A DNA stretch of 64,000 nt, from contig NZ_CP095376.1 in the NCBI RefSeq assembly GCF_023008405.1, forward strand, positions 8,412,501-8,476,500, written 5' to 3'. Both the position numbers and the translations under genes were made by a program. Under the pieces are notes generated by a model. That model was not told the origin of the DNA. It ran no database searches and saw only the letters and a list, made by a program, of their open reading frames with translations. This document shows positions 1 through 8,239 of the stretch, in pieces. This stretch comes from Amycolatopsis sp. FBCC-B4732 (GTDB lineage Bacteria; Actinomycetota; Actinomycetes; Mycobacteriales; Pseudonocardiaceae). The first letter of the stretch is position 1. Each line of letters begins with the position of its first letter.

Positions 1-1
1 G

Positions 2-253
2 AACGTCGCGCCGGTGCCGTGCCCGTTCACCGCGCTCGAGAACTACTTCCGCCACCAGCAGGGCCTCGGTGACCTGCCCGGCGGGTTCAACGCGTACTAC
101 CTGTACGACACCGTCTTCCCGCGGGCCTGGCTGCCGGCGATCGGCATCGTCGCGGTCGCGGTGGTCGTCTACTCCTACGTCGGCGTCTACCACCGCTGGC
201 GCGACCGCGAGCACGCCGGGGAAACCCACGCGCGCCCGGTCCACCTGGGCTGA
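2..253 (+). CDS. DUF2784-like membrane protein, C-terminal fragment
   Basis: The frame is open from the left edge, so the start lies outside the window. The visible 83 residues begin with a CPFTALENYFR segment followed by a GGF-x3-YL stretch, then a hydrophobic helix (IGIVAVAVVVYSYVGVY) and a charged tail. The CP-x-T-x-LEN pattern followed by GGF and a terminal membrane helix resembles the C-terminal half of DUF2784 proteins, small multi-pass membrane proteins of unknown function. The assignment is by eye and tentative. It ends 14 bp before the downstream methyltransferase and may be cotranscribed with it. Confidence 0.5.
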   Translation, partial: NVAPVPCPFTALENYFRHQQGLGDLPGGFNAYYLYDTVFPRAWLPAIGIVAVAVVVYSYVGVYHRWRDREHAGETHARPVHLG

Positions 254-267
254 GCGACAATCTCGGG

Positions 268-924
268 GTGACCACTTCCCCCGACGCCGGACCCACCGAG
301 TGGGTGAGCCGCGAAGAGGTCGGCGTCGGCCCGTGGCCCGGCGACTGGCCCACCGACGAGTGCTACGACCCGGAACTGCTGCGTGAAGGCGACCGCCGCA
401 ACGTCGTCGATGCCTACCGGTACTGGCGCTGCGAGGCGATCGTGTCCGATGTGGACCGGCGGCGGCACCCCTTCCACGTCGCCATCGAGAACTTCCAGCA
501 CGACCACAACATCGGCACCGTCGTCCGCACGGCCAACGCGTTCGCCGCGGCCGAGGTGCACATCGTCGGACGGCGGCGCTGGAACCGGCGCGGCGCCATG
601 GTGACCGACCGCTACCAGCACCTCCGCCACCACGACGAGGTCACCGGGCTCGTGACGTACGCCGCCGAGCGCGGCTTGGCCGTCGTCGCGGTGGACAACA
701 CGCCGGGGTCGCAGCCCGTCGAGACGGCCGACATCCCGCGCGAGTGCGTGCTGCTCTTCGGCCAGGAAGGCCCCGGGCTGTCCGAGCCGGCGCAGGAAGC
801 CGCGTCACTGGTCGTGTCGATCGCCCAGTTCGGCACCACCCGGTCGATCAACGCGGGCGTCGCGGCCGGGATCGTCATGCACGCCTGGGTCCGCCGGCAC
901 GCCGACCTGAGCACGGCCTGGTAG
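268..924 (+). CDS. SpoU/TrmH-family RNA 2'-O-ribose methyltransferase
   Basis: This is a cytoplasmic SAM-dependent RNA methyltransferase of the SPOUT superfamily. All three family motifs are visible in the 218-residue protein: motif 1 around residues 81-90 (NIGTVVRTAN), motif 2 around 164-172 (FGQEGPGLS), and motif 3 around 193-202 (SINAGVAAG), which form the trefoil knot and SAM pocket. A distinctive N-terminal extension of about 65 residues precedes the catalytic domain. The start is GTG. A relative lies in the same broad region as purA and fba in mycobacteria. The target nucleotide (tRNA or rRNA) cannot be told from sequence. Confidence 0.9.
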   Translation: MTTSPDAGPTEWVSREEVGVGPWPGDWPTDECYDPELLREGDRRNVVDAYRYWRCEAIVSDVDRRRHPFHVAIENFQHDHNIGTVVRTANAFAAAEVHIVGRRRWNRRGAMVTDRYQHLRHHDEVTGLVTYAAERGLAVVAVDNTPGSQPVETADIPRECVLLFGQEGPGLSEPAQEAASLVVSIAQFGTTRSINAGVAAGIVMHAWVRRHADLSTAW

Positions 925-1893
925 CTACAGCCCCCAGCCCCAGCGCAGCTGCACGACGCCGGACGCGTTGTTCGTCGCGAGGCCACCGCCGCTCTGCCGG
1001 GTGATCGAATAGGTGTCGCCCGAGCGCAGGCCCGGCCAGTAGACGACGCCCAGCTGCCGCGCCCGCGCCAAGTCCGTGGTGGCGGCGAAGTACGCGGTGA
1101 AGGTGTTGCCGTCCTGGTGGCCCGCCGAGTAGTCGAGCCCGGTCGTCATCGGCGCGCCCGCCTCGTCGATCACCGTCCGGGACGAGTACGCGCCGAGCCG
1201 GTTGCTCAGGTTCGCCGTCCACGCCGAGCGCGTGGTGTCCGAGGCCCAGAAGCCGTAGAAGTGCAGCGACAGCAGCGTTCCGCTCAACGCGCTCGCCGCG
1301 CCGACCCCGGTGACGTTGTCGTTGTAGCCGGTGCCGCTGATCAGGACCCGGCCGCGGGGGACGGCCGAGTGCCGGGACAGCCACGTCGAGCAGAGCGAAA
1401 CCCAGGCGCTCAGGCTGTAGCCGAACGGCTCGTTCATCGGCTCGAAGTAGACGGCGCTGGTGCCGCCGTAGTCGGCGGTGACCCGGTCCCACATCGTGTT
1501 CCACGCGGTCACGTCGTCGACGAAACCGTCCTTGTTCGCTTCCCAGTAGCCGAAAACGACCTTCATGCCGTGCGCCAGCGCGGAATCGGCCGCTCCTTTG
1601 TACCGCGCCCACCAGTCCGAGTTGACGCTCTGCGGGTTGATCGGCAGCCGCACGGTGTTCGCGCCGAGCTGCTGCTGGAAGCCGGTGAGGATGCCGTCCG
1701 CCTTCGTGCGGACGGTGTCGTAGCTGTCGCCGGCGGTGAGGCCGGTCGGGATGACCCAGCCGTCGACGTAGTTGTCGCGGGCGTCCGCCCAGTTCACGCC
1801 GCGGAAGGCGTTCGTGGCGGCGGCCGCTTGGGGGACCGTGAGCATGGCGGCGGCGAGGATCGCGATCATGACGGCGTGCAGACGACGGGTCAT
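925..1893 (-). CDS. Secreted glycoside hydrolase family 5 (cellulase-like)
   Basis: The 322-residue protein begins with a Sec signal peptide (RR, hydrophobic stretch, cleavage near AAA-TN at about 26). The mature part is a GH5-type TIM barrel without an added binding module. The acid/base glutamate sits in EPMNEP (E155) and the likely nucleophile in VIDEAG (E244); an upstream RLPIN segment fits the family. It should cleave beta-1,4-glucan or mannan outside the cell. Its ATG overlaps the stop of the upstream molybdopterin oxidoreductase by 4 bp, so the two are probably translationally coupled, an odd functional pairing. Exact substrate is not determined. Confidence 0.85.
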   Translation of the reverse strand: MTRRLHAVMIAILAAAMLTVPQAAAATNAFRGVNWADARDNYVDGWVIPTGLTAGDSYDTVRTKADGILTGFQQQLGANTVRLPINPQSVNSDWWARYKGAADSALAHGMKVVFGYWEANKDGFVDDVTAWNTMWDRVTADYGGTSAVYFEPMNEPFGYSLSAWVSLCSTWLSRHSAVPRGRVLISGTGYNDNVTGVGAASALSGTLLSLHFYGFWASDTTRSAWTANLSNRLGAYSSRTVIDEAGAPMTTGLDYSAGHQDGNTFTAYFAATTDLARARQLGVVYWPGLRSGDTYSITRQSGGGLATNNASGVVQLRWGWGL

Positions 1894-4028
1894 GCCGGCG
1901 CGACCTCCACCGGGATGCCGTTCAGCACCGACGTCCCGGACGGCACGTCCAGCAGCGTTTCGTCGGCGACCAGGTTGGAGTTGACGCCCGGATTCGCGCG
2001 CGCGACCCGCGTCCGCGCGCCGTCGACGTCATGGCCCCAGCCGTGCGGGATGCTGATCACGCCCGGGCGGACCTCGTCGGTGATTTCGACCGGCACCTCG
2101 AGCTTGCCGGCGCGGGACGTCACCGCCGCGAGGCCGCCGTCGGTGAGGCCGAGGCGGGCCGCGTCGGCGGGGTGGACCTGCACGGTGCAGCGGTTGCCGC
2201 CGCGGACCAGCGGTTCGAGGTTGTGCATCCACGAGTTGTTCGAGCTCAGGTGCCGCCGTCCGATCAGCACCAGGCCGTCGTCCAGCGGCTTCGCCAGCTC
2301 GGCGCGCAGGCGCGGGACGTCGGCGACGATCGGTTCCGGCGCCAGCTCGATCCGGCCGGACGCGGTGCACAGCACCTCCGGGATCCGCGGCTCCAGCGGC
2401 CCGAAGTCCATGCCGTGCGGCGCCGCTTCGAGGTCGGCCAGCGTGACGTCGTAGGGGCCGGCGCGCAGCATCAGGTCGACCAGCCGGGCGGGGCCGGTGC
2501 GGTCGTGGGTGACTTCGAGCTTGGCGCGGCGGGCGACGTCGGCGGCGACGAAGTCGTCGAGCGCGGCGACGTCCGCCTCGGGGCCCTGACCGGTGACGAT
2601 GCCGGTCAGCCGCAGCATCGTCTCCCACTCCTGCGGCAGCGCCGAGGGCAGCGTCGCCGGCGTCCAGTTGGCGACGTTGCGCACCGACAGCTGGTAGAAC
2701 GCCAGGTCGAAGTGCGGGCGCTCGAGGGGGGACGGGCCGGGCAGGATGACGTCGGCCTGGCGGGACGTCTCGTTGAGGTAGACGTCGACGGAGATCATGA
2801 AGTCGAGGTTCCCCAGTGCTTCGGTCAGGCGTCCCGCGTTCGGCGTGCTCAGGCACGGGTTGCCGCTGACCGTGATCAGCGCGCGGACCTGGCCCTCGCC
2901 GGGGGTTTCGATCTCGTCGGCGAGCGTGGCGACCGGCAGTTCGCCGACGACCTCGGGGTACCCGCGCACGCGGCTGCGCCAGCGCCCGACGGCGAACGGC
3001 CGCCGGTTCCCGGTCGGCTGGCAGGCGGCCAGCGGGAACATCGCGCCGCCGGGCTCGTCGAGGTTGCCGGTGAGGACGTTGAGGACGTCGACCAGCCAGC
3101 TCGCGACGGTGCCGAAGGCCTGTGTCGTGGTGCCGATCCGGCCGTAGACCACGGCGTTCTCGGCGTCGGCCAGCTCTCGCGCGAGCCGGCGGATTTCGTC
3201 GGCGTCGATGCCGGTGCGCGGGGCGACGGCTTCCGGGGTGAACGGCCGGGCCAGCTCACGGACGTCGTCGAGGCCGTTGAGGTGTGCTTCGAGCTTTCGC
3301 GGCCGGACCCGGTTCTCCGCGAAGAGCACGTTGACCAGCGCGAACAGCAGCAACGCGTCGGTGCCGGGGCGGATCGCGTGGTGCTCGTCGGCGAACGCGG
3401 CGGTGCGCGTGCGCCGCGGATCGACGACGACGATCTTGCCGCCGCGCGCCCGGATCCCGCGCAGCCGCCCGCGGACGTCCGGCGCGGTCATCAGGCTGCC
3501 GTTCGAGACCAGCGGGTTGGCGCCGAGGATCAGCAGGTGCTTCGTGCGGTCGAGGTCGGGCACGGGGATGGCGAGTGGGTCGCCGAACATGGTGCCGGCG
3601 GAGTAGTGCTTCGGCATCTGGTCGACCGACGTCGCGCTGTAGAAGTTCTTGGTGCCCAGCGCTTTGTAGAGCACGCGGCCGTAGAGCGTCAGCGCGATGT
3701 TGTGCACGCCGGGGTTGCCCGCGTACACGGCGACGGCGTCCCGGCCGTGCTCCTCGAGGATCGGCGGGAGCCGCCGGGCGATCTCGTCGTAGGCCTCCTG
3801 CCAGCTGACCTCGACGAATTCGCCGTCGCGTTTGAGCAGCGGCGCGGTCAGCCGGTCGGGGTCGTGGTGCAGCGCGCCGAGCGAGGCGCCCTTGGGGCAG
3901 AGGTAGCCCTTCGAGAAGACGTCCAGCTCGTCCCCCCGCACGCGGGTGACCTGCCGGTTCGCGTCGAGCGTGACATCGAGGCCGCAGGTGGCTTCGCACA
4001 GCGGGCAGGTGACGTGAGCGGTCGTCAT
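1890..4028 (-). CDS. Molybdopterin oxidoreductase with N-terminal [4Fe-4S] site
   Basis: This roughly 712-residue protein belongs to the DMSO reductase/formate dehydrogenase superfamily. The N terminus has the cluster motif C-x2-C-x3-C (CPLCEATC) with the fourth cysteine in YLCPKG about 30 residues on. The body has bis-MGD binding segments such as LILGANPLVSNGS and a C-terminal MoCo domain (HLSSNNSWMHN, then PHGWGH). No Tat signal is seen, so it is probably cytoplasmic. The physiological substrate is unknown. ATG at 4028 is preferred; GTG at 4034 is an alternative. A 32-bp palindrome abuts the start. In M. tuberculosis a related gene (Rv0197) lies beside a TetR gene, which fits TetR control here. 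Confidence 0.85.
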   Translation of the reverse strand: MTTAHVTCPLCEATCGLDVTLDANRQVTRVRGDELDVFSKGYLCPKGASLGALHHDPDRLTAPLLKRDGEFVEVSWQEAYDEIARRLPPILEEHGRDAVAVYAGNPGVHNIALTLYGRVLYKALGTKNFYSATSVDQMPKHYSAGTMFGDPLAIPVPDLDRTKHLLILGANPLVSNGSLMTAPDVRGRLRGIRARGGKIVVVDPRRTRTAAFADEHHAIRPGTDALLLFALVNVLFAENRVRPRKLEAHLNGLDDVRELARPFTPEAVAPRTGIDADEIRRLARELADAENAVVYGRIGTTTQAFGTVASWLVDVLNVLTGNLDEPGGAMFPLAACQPTGNRRPFAVGRWRSRVRGYPEVVGELPVATLADEIETPGEGQVRALITVSGNPCLSTPNAGRLTEALGNLDFMISVDVYLNETSRQADVILPGPSPLERPHFDLAFYQLSVRNVANWTPATLPSALPQEWETMLRLTGIVTGQGPEADVAALDDFVAADVARRAKLEVTHDRTGPARLVDLMLRAGPYDVTLADLEAAPHGMDFGPLEPRIPEVLCTASGRIELAPEPIVADVPRLRAELAKPLDDGLVLIGRRHLSSNNSWMHNLEPLVRGGNRCTVQVHPADAARLGLTDGGLAAVTSRAGKLEVPVEITDEVRPGVISIPHGWGHDVDGARTRVARANPGVNSNLVADETLLDVPSGTSVLNGIPVEVAPA

Positions 4029-4030
4029 GG

Positions 4031-4062
4031 CCACTCAACATACCGAGCGGTATGTCGAGTGG
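4031..4062. promoter_or_regulatory. 32-bp palindrome between divergent genes, TetR-type operator candidate
   Basis: Two 15-nt arms (CCACTCAACATACCG and CGGTATGTCGAGTGG) flank a 2-nt centre and pair with a single mismatch. The core ACATACC-GAGC-GGTATGT has the size and symmetry of a TetR-family operator. It lies between the start codons of the molybdopterin oxidoreductase (minus) and the GH76 gene (plus), so one bound repressor could control both. No TetR gene is adjacent. Confidence 0.6.
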
Positions 4063-4079
4063 CAAGGCACGATTGCGAC

Positions 4080-5096
4080 ATGGACGTTTCGGCCGCCGAA
4101 CGCGCGGTGACAGCGCGCCACCTGAGCCGGGTGTGGGGCCTGCCCGGCACGGCCCTCGGCCGCAGCGGCTGGCCACCCGCGTTCGGCCAGCGGCTGCACT
4201 GGCATTGGAACTACTGGTGGCAGGCCCACCTGCTGGACACCCTGGTCGACGCGCAGCTGCGGGCACCTGCGCCGGAGCGGCTGGCCCGGATCCGCGCGTT
4301 CGTGCGTTCGGTGCGGCTGCGCAACTTCGGCCGGTGGACCAACGACTACTACGACGACATCGCGTGGCTCGGCCTCGCACTGCAACGGGTGGCCCCGCTG
4401 GGCATCGAGGTGGGCCCGGCCCTGGCGGCGATCGACACGCAGCTGCTGTCGGGCTGGACAGCGGCGGCGGGCGGCGGGATCTGGTGGCGCCGCGGCGACG
4501 ACTTCAAGAACACCCCCGCGAACGGCCCGGCGGCGATCTTCCACGCGCGGTCGGGGAATCCTGCCCGTGCCGGCGCGATGCTCGACTGGCTTTCGTCCAC
4601 TTTGGTCGACCCGGCCACGGGCTTGGTGTGGGACGGGATCCGGGCGGACATGGGTGAGCTGGTCAAGCACATCTTCACGTACTGCCAAGGGGTTTACCTC
4701 GGGGCTTGCCTGGAGCTGTCCTCAATGGACAATGCGGCGCGGACGGTCCGGGCGGTGGCCGGGCACTGCGCCCCCGGCGGCGTGATCCGCGGCCAGGGCG
4801 GCGGCGACGGCGGGCTGTTCGCGGCGATCCTGGCGCGGTACCTGGCGTTGGCAGCCCGGTCGTTGCCGGGCCCGGAGGCCGCGACGGCACGGTCGTTGGT
4901 GCTGACGTCGGCGGAGGCGTGCTGGTCGGGGGCTTACGACGCACCGGAGGGCCCGGTGTTCAGCGCGTACTGGGACCGCCCGACGCCATGGCCGCTGCCT
5001 GAGGACGCTCCCGAGCGGGACATGTCGGTCCAGGTGGGCGGCTGGATGCTGCTGGAAGCCGCGGCGACGCTGTCCGCGGGTGAAACTGCCTCGTGA
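4080..5096 (+). CDS. Glycoside hydrolase family 76 (alpha-1,6-mannanase-like)
   Basis: The 338-residue protein has GH76 hallmarks: an aromatic N-terminal region (HWHWNYWWQAH, residues 41-50) and the catalytic aspartate pair in YYDDIAWLG (D92, D93). It should hydrolyse alpha-1,6-mannose linkages, as in actinobacterial lipomannan or imported mannans. No signal peptide is visible, so it may act inside the cell. The ATG at 4080 follows the divergent palindrome. M. tuberculosis carries a GH76 gene near fba (Rv0365c), so this may be part of a conserved neighbourhood. The stop codon lies inside a long hairpin shared with the convergent LacI-like gene. Confidence 0.8.
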   Translation: MDVSAAERAVTARHLSRVWGLPGTALGRSGWPPAFGQRLHWHWNYWWQAHLLDTLVDAQLRAPAPERLARIRAFVRSVRLRNFGRWTNDYYDDIAWLGLALQRVAPLGIEVGPALAAIDTQLLSGWTAAAGGGIWWRRGDDFKNTPANGPAAIFHARSGNPARAGAMLDWLSSTLVDPATGLVWDGIRADMGELVKHIFTYCQGVYLGACLELSSMDNAARTVRAVAGHCAPGGVIRGQGGGDGGLFAAILARYLALAARSLPGPEAATARSLVLTSAEACWSGAYDAPEGPVFSAYWDRPTPWPLPEDAPERDMSVQVGGWMLLEAAATLSAGETAS

Positions 5097-5135
5097 GTGA
5101 GAAACAGTGTGCTAACCCTGTTTCTCACTCACGAG
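5090..5135. terminator. Bidirectional hairpin between convergent GH76 and LacI-like genes
   Basis: Arms of 18 nt (CTCGTGAGTGAGAAACAG at 5090-5107 and its complement at 5118-5135) enclose a 10-nt loop. Pairing continues outward with small bulges through GAAACTG and CAGTTTC. The left arm contains the stop codon of the GH76 gene. Position and strength suit a bidirectional terminator, and the GTGAGTGAG core recurs at 57464. Confidence 0.7.
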
Positions 5136-5140
5136 CAGTT

Positions 5141-6007
5141 TCAGCACCCGCAGGAAGCGCCGTGCAGGAACCTCGGGGTCAGCCACACCGACTCCGGGGG
5201 CCGGTCCGGGTCCGCCATCCTCGACATCAGCAGCTGCACCGCGCGGCGGGCCATGTCGGCCACCGGCTGCGCCAGTGTCGTCACCGCCGGGCTCACGCGG
5301 CGGGCCCAGTCCATGTCGCCGTACCCCACCACCGCCAGTTCCGAGCCGATGTGGATGCCGCGGCGGTGGGCCTCGTACTGGACGCCCACCAGCATCGACT
5401 CGTCCGCCACCACCAGTGCCGTCGGGGAGGGCCAGCCGTCCAGGAGCTTCGCTGTCGCGCGGGCCGCGCCGCCGGAGTTCGAAAAACCGCTCTCCACCAG
5501 CTCGCGGTTGAAGCGCAGGCCCGACTGCTCCAGGCCCAGGCGGTAGCCGCGGACGCGCTCGCGGTTGACCTCCTGGCTCTCGTCGCCCGAGATCAAGCCG
5601 ATCTTGCGGTGCCGCCGCTCGGTCAGGTGGCGGACCAGCGACGCCACCGCGTGCACGTTCTCCGTGCCCACCTGGTCGACGTCGTTGCGCGCCGCCACCC
5701 GGTCCAGCAGCACCGTCGGCACGCCCATCCGGACCAGCCCGTTGACCACCGCTTCGTCGCCGGCCGAGGGGACCAGGAGCACGCCGTCGACGAGGTCCGC
5801 GCGCAGGGCGCGGACCAGCGCGGCTTCTTCGCTGACCGAGTCGTCGGTGTCCGCGAGCACGACGTCGCAGCCCTCGTGGGCGGCGGCTGCCCTGATCGAA
5901 CGCAGCAGCTCACCTGAGTAGGGGTTCGCGTGCACACCCATCGCGACGCCGATCCGGTAGGTGACCGGGGGGTCCCACAACCGGAGGTCTGGCGAAAGTG
6001 CGGTCAT
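5141..6007 (-). CDS. LacI-type sugar-binding domain protein lacking the HTH
   Basis: The 288 residues match the periplasmic-binding-protein-like sensor domain of LacI/GalR regulators: TYRIGVAMGVHANPYSGELL at the start, GVLLVPS, VPTVLLDR, HRKIGLISG and a terminal SCGC. The helix-turn-helix and hinge helix are absent; the protein begins where the core domain normally begins. The 69-bp gap to the upstream full-length paralog holds no HTH coding. The two share stretches such as VDQVG-x-EN and RIG-x-ISG, so this looks like a tandem duplicate that lost its DNA-binding half. It might bind ligand or pair with the intact regulator, or be decaying. Confidence 0.75.
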   Translation of the reverse strand: MTALSPDLRLWDPPVTYRIGVAMGVHANPYSGELLRSIRAAAAHEGCDVVLADTDDSVSEEAALVRALRADLVDGVLLVPSAGDEAVVNGLVRMGVPTVLLDRVAARNDVDQVGTENVHAVASLVRHLTERRHRKIGLISGDESQEVNRERVRGYRLGLEQSGLRFNRELVESGFSNSGGAARATAKLLDGWPSPTALVVADESMLVGVQYEAHRRGIHIGSELAVVGYGDMDWARRVSPAVTTLAQPVADMARRAVQLLMSRMADPDRPPESVWLTPRFLHGASCGC

Positions 6008-6076
6008 AAGCCCTCTCAGACACTCAGCCGAAAGGTATCCGCTGAACGCCGGCGAGATGACGTCAAAACTCCAGAA

Positions 6077-7114
6077 TCACTGATGTGAGTGAACCGGTGG
6101 GCAGCCGCACGACTCACGGTGACGCAGAGTGGGTGCCAGCCGGACCGTCTCGGCCTTGCGGGCCGGGTCGTTGATGCGGGCCAGCAGCAGCCGGACCGCC
6201 TGGCGGCCGATCTCCTCGATGGGCTGCGCCATCGTCGTCAGCGGCGGGTCGACCAGGTCCGCCCACTCGACGTCGTCGTAGACCACCACCGGCAGATCGC
6301 GCCCGATCCGCAGCCCACGCTGCCGGGCCGCGTGCAGCACCCCGACCATCATGCTGTCGTTCCCGACGACCAGCGCGGTCGGCGGCTCGGGCAGCGCCAG
6401 CAGCGTACTCAACGCCAGTGCACCGCCCTCTCGCGACGAGTTTCCGCAGGCCACGAGCTCGGACGACCAGGTCAGCCCGGACCGGCCCAGTCCCAGCCGG
6501 TAGCCGAGCACCCGCTCCTCGCTCGTCGACAACCCGGGCGCGCCGCTGATCATCCCGATCCGCCGGTGCCCGAGCGTCGCCAGGTGCGCGGTCAGGGCCG
6601 ACGTCGCTTGGATGTTCTCCGAACCCACCTGGTCGACGTCGGTGCGGGTGGCCAGCCGGTCCATGAGCACCGTCGGCACGTCCAGCGACACGAGCTCGCC
6701 GATCACCGGCCCGTCGCCGGGCGCCGGGGTGATCAGCAGGCCGTCGACGCGCCGGGAGCGCAGGGCTCGCACGGTGTCACGCTCCGTGTCCGCGGTGTCG
6801 TGTGTGTCGGCCAGCAGGACGGTGTACCCGTGCTCCGACGCCTCCCGCTCGATCGCCTGCATCAGCGTCGCGAAGTACGGGTTGGCGACCAGCGAGATCG
6901 CCATCCCGATCGACCGCGTGCCGCCGGTGACCAGGGAACGCGCGATCGCGTCGCCGGTGTAGCCGGTGGTCTCGATCGCCCGCAGCACGGCCGCTTTGGT
7001 GTCCTCGGCGACCGCCCGCGTCCCGTTCACCACGTGGGAGACCGTGGTGATCGAAACGCCGGCGAGCTCGGCGATGTCGCGCTGGGTCGGCCGCGACGAC
7101 CTCGGCTGGGGCAT
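6077..7114 (-). CDS. LacI-family transcriptional regulator
   Basis: This is a full-length LacI/GalR regulator of 345 residues. The helix-turn-helix lies at about residues 11-31 (QRDIAELAGVSITTVSHVVN) and the hinge follows (AIARSLVTGGTRSIG). The sugar-binding core ends in ESCGC. The ATG at 7114 gives the usual N terminus. It is transcribed away from the sugar ABC operon, and a perfect 24-bp palindrome lies between the two starts. The expected role is repression of the transport operon and of itself, relieved by the transported sugar or a derivative. A truncated paralog follows 69 bp downstream. Confidence 0.92.
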   Translation of the reverse strand: MPQPRSSRPTQRDIAELAGVSITTVSHVVNGTRAVAEDTKAAVLRAIETTGYTGDAIARSLVTGGTRSIGMAISLVANPYFATLMQAIEREASEHGYTVLLADTHDTADTERDTVRALRSRRVDGLLITPAPGDGPVIGELVSLDVPTVLMDRLATRTDVDQVGSENIQATSALTAHLATLGHRRIGMISGAPGLSTSEERVLGYRLGLGRSGLTWSSELVACGNSSREGGALALSTLLALPEPPTALVVGNDSMMVGVLHAARQRGLRIGRDLPVVVYDDVEWADLVDPPLTTMAQPIEEIGRQAVRLLLARINDPARKAETVRLAPTLRHRESCGCPPVHSHQ

Positions 7115-7128
7115 GCCAATCCTTTCCG

Positions 7129-7152
7129 GCAAGCGTTTGCGCAAACGCTTGC
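7129..7152. promoter_or_regulatory. Perfect 24-bp palindrome, LacI operator
   Basis: The arms GCAAGCGTTTGC and GCAAACGCTTGC are exact reverse complements. The AA-x-CG-x-TT pattern and central CG are typical of LacI/GalR operators. It lies 15 bp from the regulator start and 70 bp upstream of the binding-protein start, so it can serve both divergent promoters. Confidence 0.8.
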
Positions 7153-7222
7153 GTCCACGGAGCAGTCTGTCTACCTTCCCGTCCATCGGCAAGCCTCGAA
7201 CCCAGACAAAGGGTGGGAACCC

Positions 7223-8239
7223 ATGAGACAGCGAAGTCTCACCGCGGTGGCGCTGGCCGCCGTCCTCGCCGCGACGACCGGCTGCACGGTCGAACGGCAC
7301 TGGGGCGGCAACACCAACACCGGCGGGAGCGGCAAGGCCAAGGTCGGCCTGGTCACCAAGACCGACACCAACCCGTACTTCGTGGAGCTGCGCAACGCCG
7401 CGAGAGCGACCGCGCAGGCCAACGGCGCCGACTTCAGCGCGCTCGCCGGCCAGTTCGACGGCGACAACGACGGCCAGGTCCGCGCCATCGAAAACCTCCG
7501 CCAGCAGGGCGCGAACACCATCCTCATCACGCCCAGCTCGTCCACCGGCGTGCTCAAGGCGATCAAGGACGCGCGCGACGCCGGTGTCCTGGTGATCGCC
7601 CTCGACACCGCCACCGAGCCGGCCGACGCCGTCGACGCCACCTTCGCCACCGACAACTTCGCCGCGGGCGAGGGGCAGGGCGCCTACGTCAAGGCCGCGC
7701 TCAACGGCGTCCCGGCCAAGCTGCTGATGGTCGACGGCACCGCGGGCAGCACGGTCGACACCCAGCGCCACGGTGGTTTCCTCAAAGGCATCGGGCTCAC
7801 CGACTCCTCGCCGGAGATCAAGGGCCACACCGCGGCCAACGGCGACCAGAGCCTCGCGCAGCAGGGCATGGAGAACCTGCTCCAGCGCAGCACCGACATC
7901 AATGCCGTCTACTCCATGAACGAGCCGATGGGCCGCGGCGCGTACGCGGCGCTGAACGCCCGCGGGCTCACCGGCCAGATCGTGATGGGCTCGATCGACG
8001 GCGGCTGCGAAGGCGTCCAGAACGTCAAGAACGGCCAGTTCGCCGCCACCGTCATGCAGTTCCCGAAGAAGATGGCCGAGCAGGGTGTGCTCGCCGCCGT
8101 CGAATACGCCAAGACCGGCAAGAAGCCGTCCGGTTTCGTGAACACCGGGTCCGCCGTGATCACCGACAAGCCGATGCCGGGCGTGGAAAGCCACGATTCC
8201 GCGTGGGGCCTGCAGAACTGCTGGGGAGGCAAGAAGTGA
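7223..8239 (+). CDS. Sugar ABC transporter substrate-binding lipoprotein (FrcB-like)
   Basis: This 338-residue extracytoplasmic lipoprotein should deliver sugar to the permease encoded next. The N terminus has RQR, a hydrophobic stretch and a lipobox-type TTGC with Cys21 as lipidation site, followed by a Gly/Asn-rich linker. The mature part is a type I (ribose/fructose class) binding protein: GLVTKTDTNPYFVEL, GANTILITPSSS, VLVIALDTAT and MGSIDGGCEG. It is the first gene of a six-gene operon, and its stop overlaps the permease start. Resemblance to fructose-class FrcB is by family pattern only; the real ligand is unknown. Confidence 0.88.
   Translation: MRQRSLTAVALAAVLAATTGCTVERHWGGNTNTGGSGKAKVGLVTKTDTNPYFVELRNAARATAQANGADFSALAGQFDGDNDGQVRAIENLRQQGANTILITPSSSTGVLKAIKDARDAGVLVIALDTATEPADAVDATFATDNFAAGEGQGAYVKAALNGVPAKLLMVDGTAGSTVDTQRHGGFLKGIGLTDSSPEIKGHTAANGDQSLAQQGMENLLQRSTDINAVYSMNEPMGRGAYAALNARGLTGQIVMGSIDGGCEGVQNVKNGQFAATVMQFPKKMAEQGVLAAVEYAKTGKKPSGFVNTGSAVITDKPMPGVESHDSAWGLQNCWGGKK

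Noticed and set aside
2031..4079. Long open frame on the plus strand continuous with the GH76 gene
   Set aside because: It is the antisense of the molybdopterin oxidoreductase. High GC at third positions keeps antisense frames free of stops; the encoded sequence is low-complexity Arg/Val/Glu. The GH76 domain starts at 4080.
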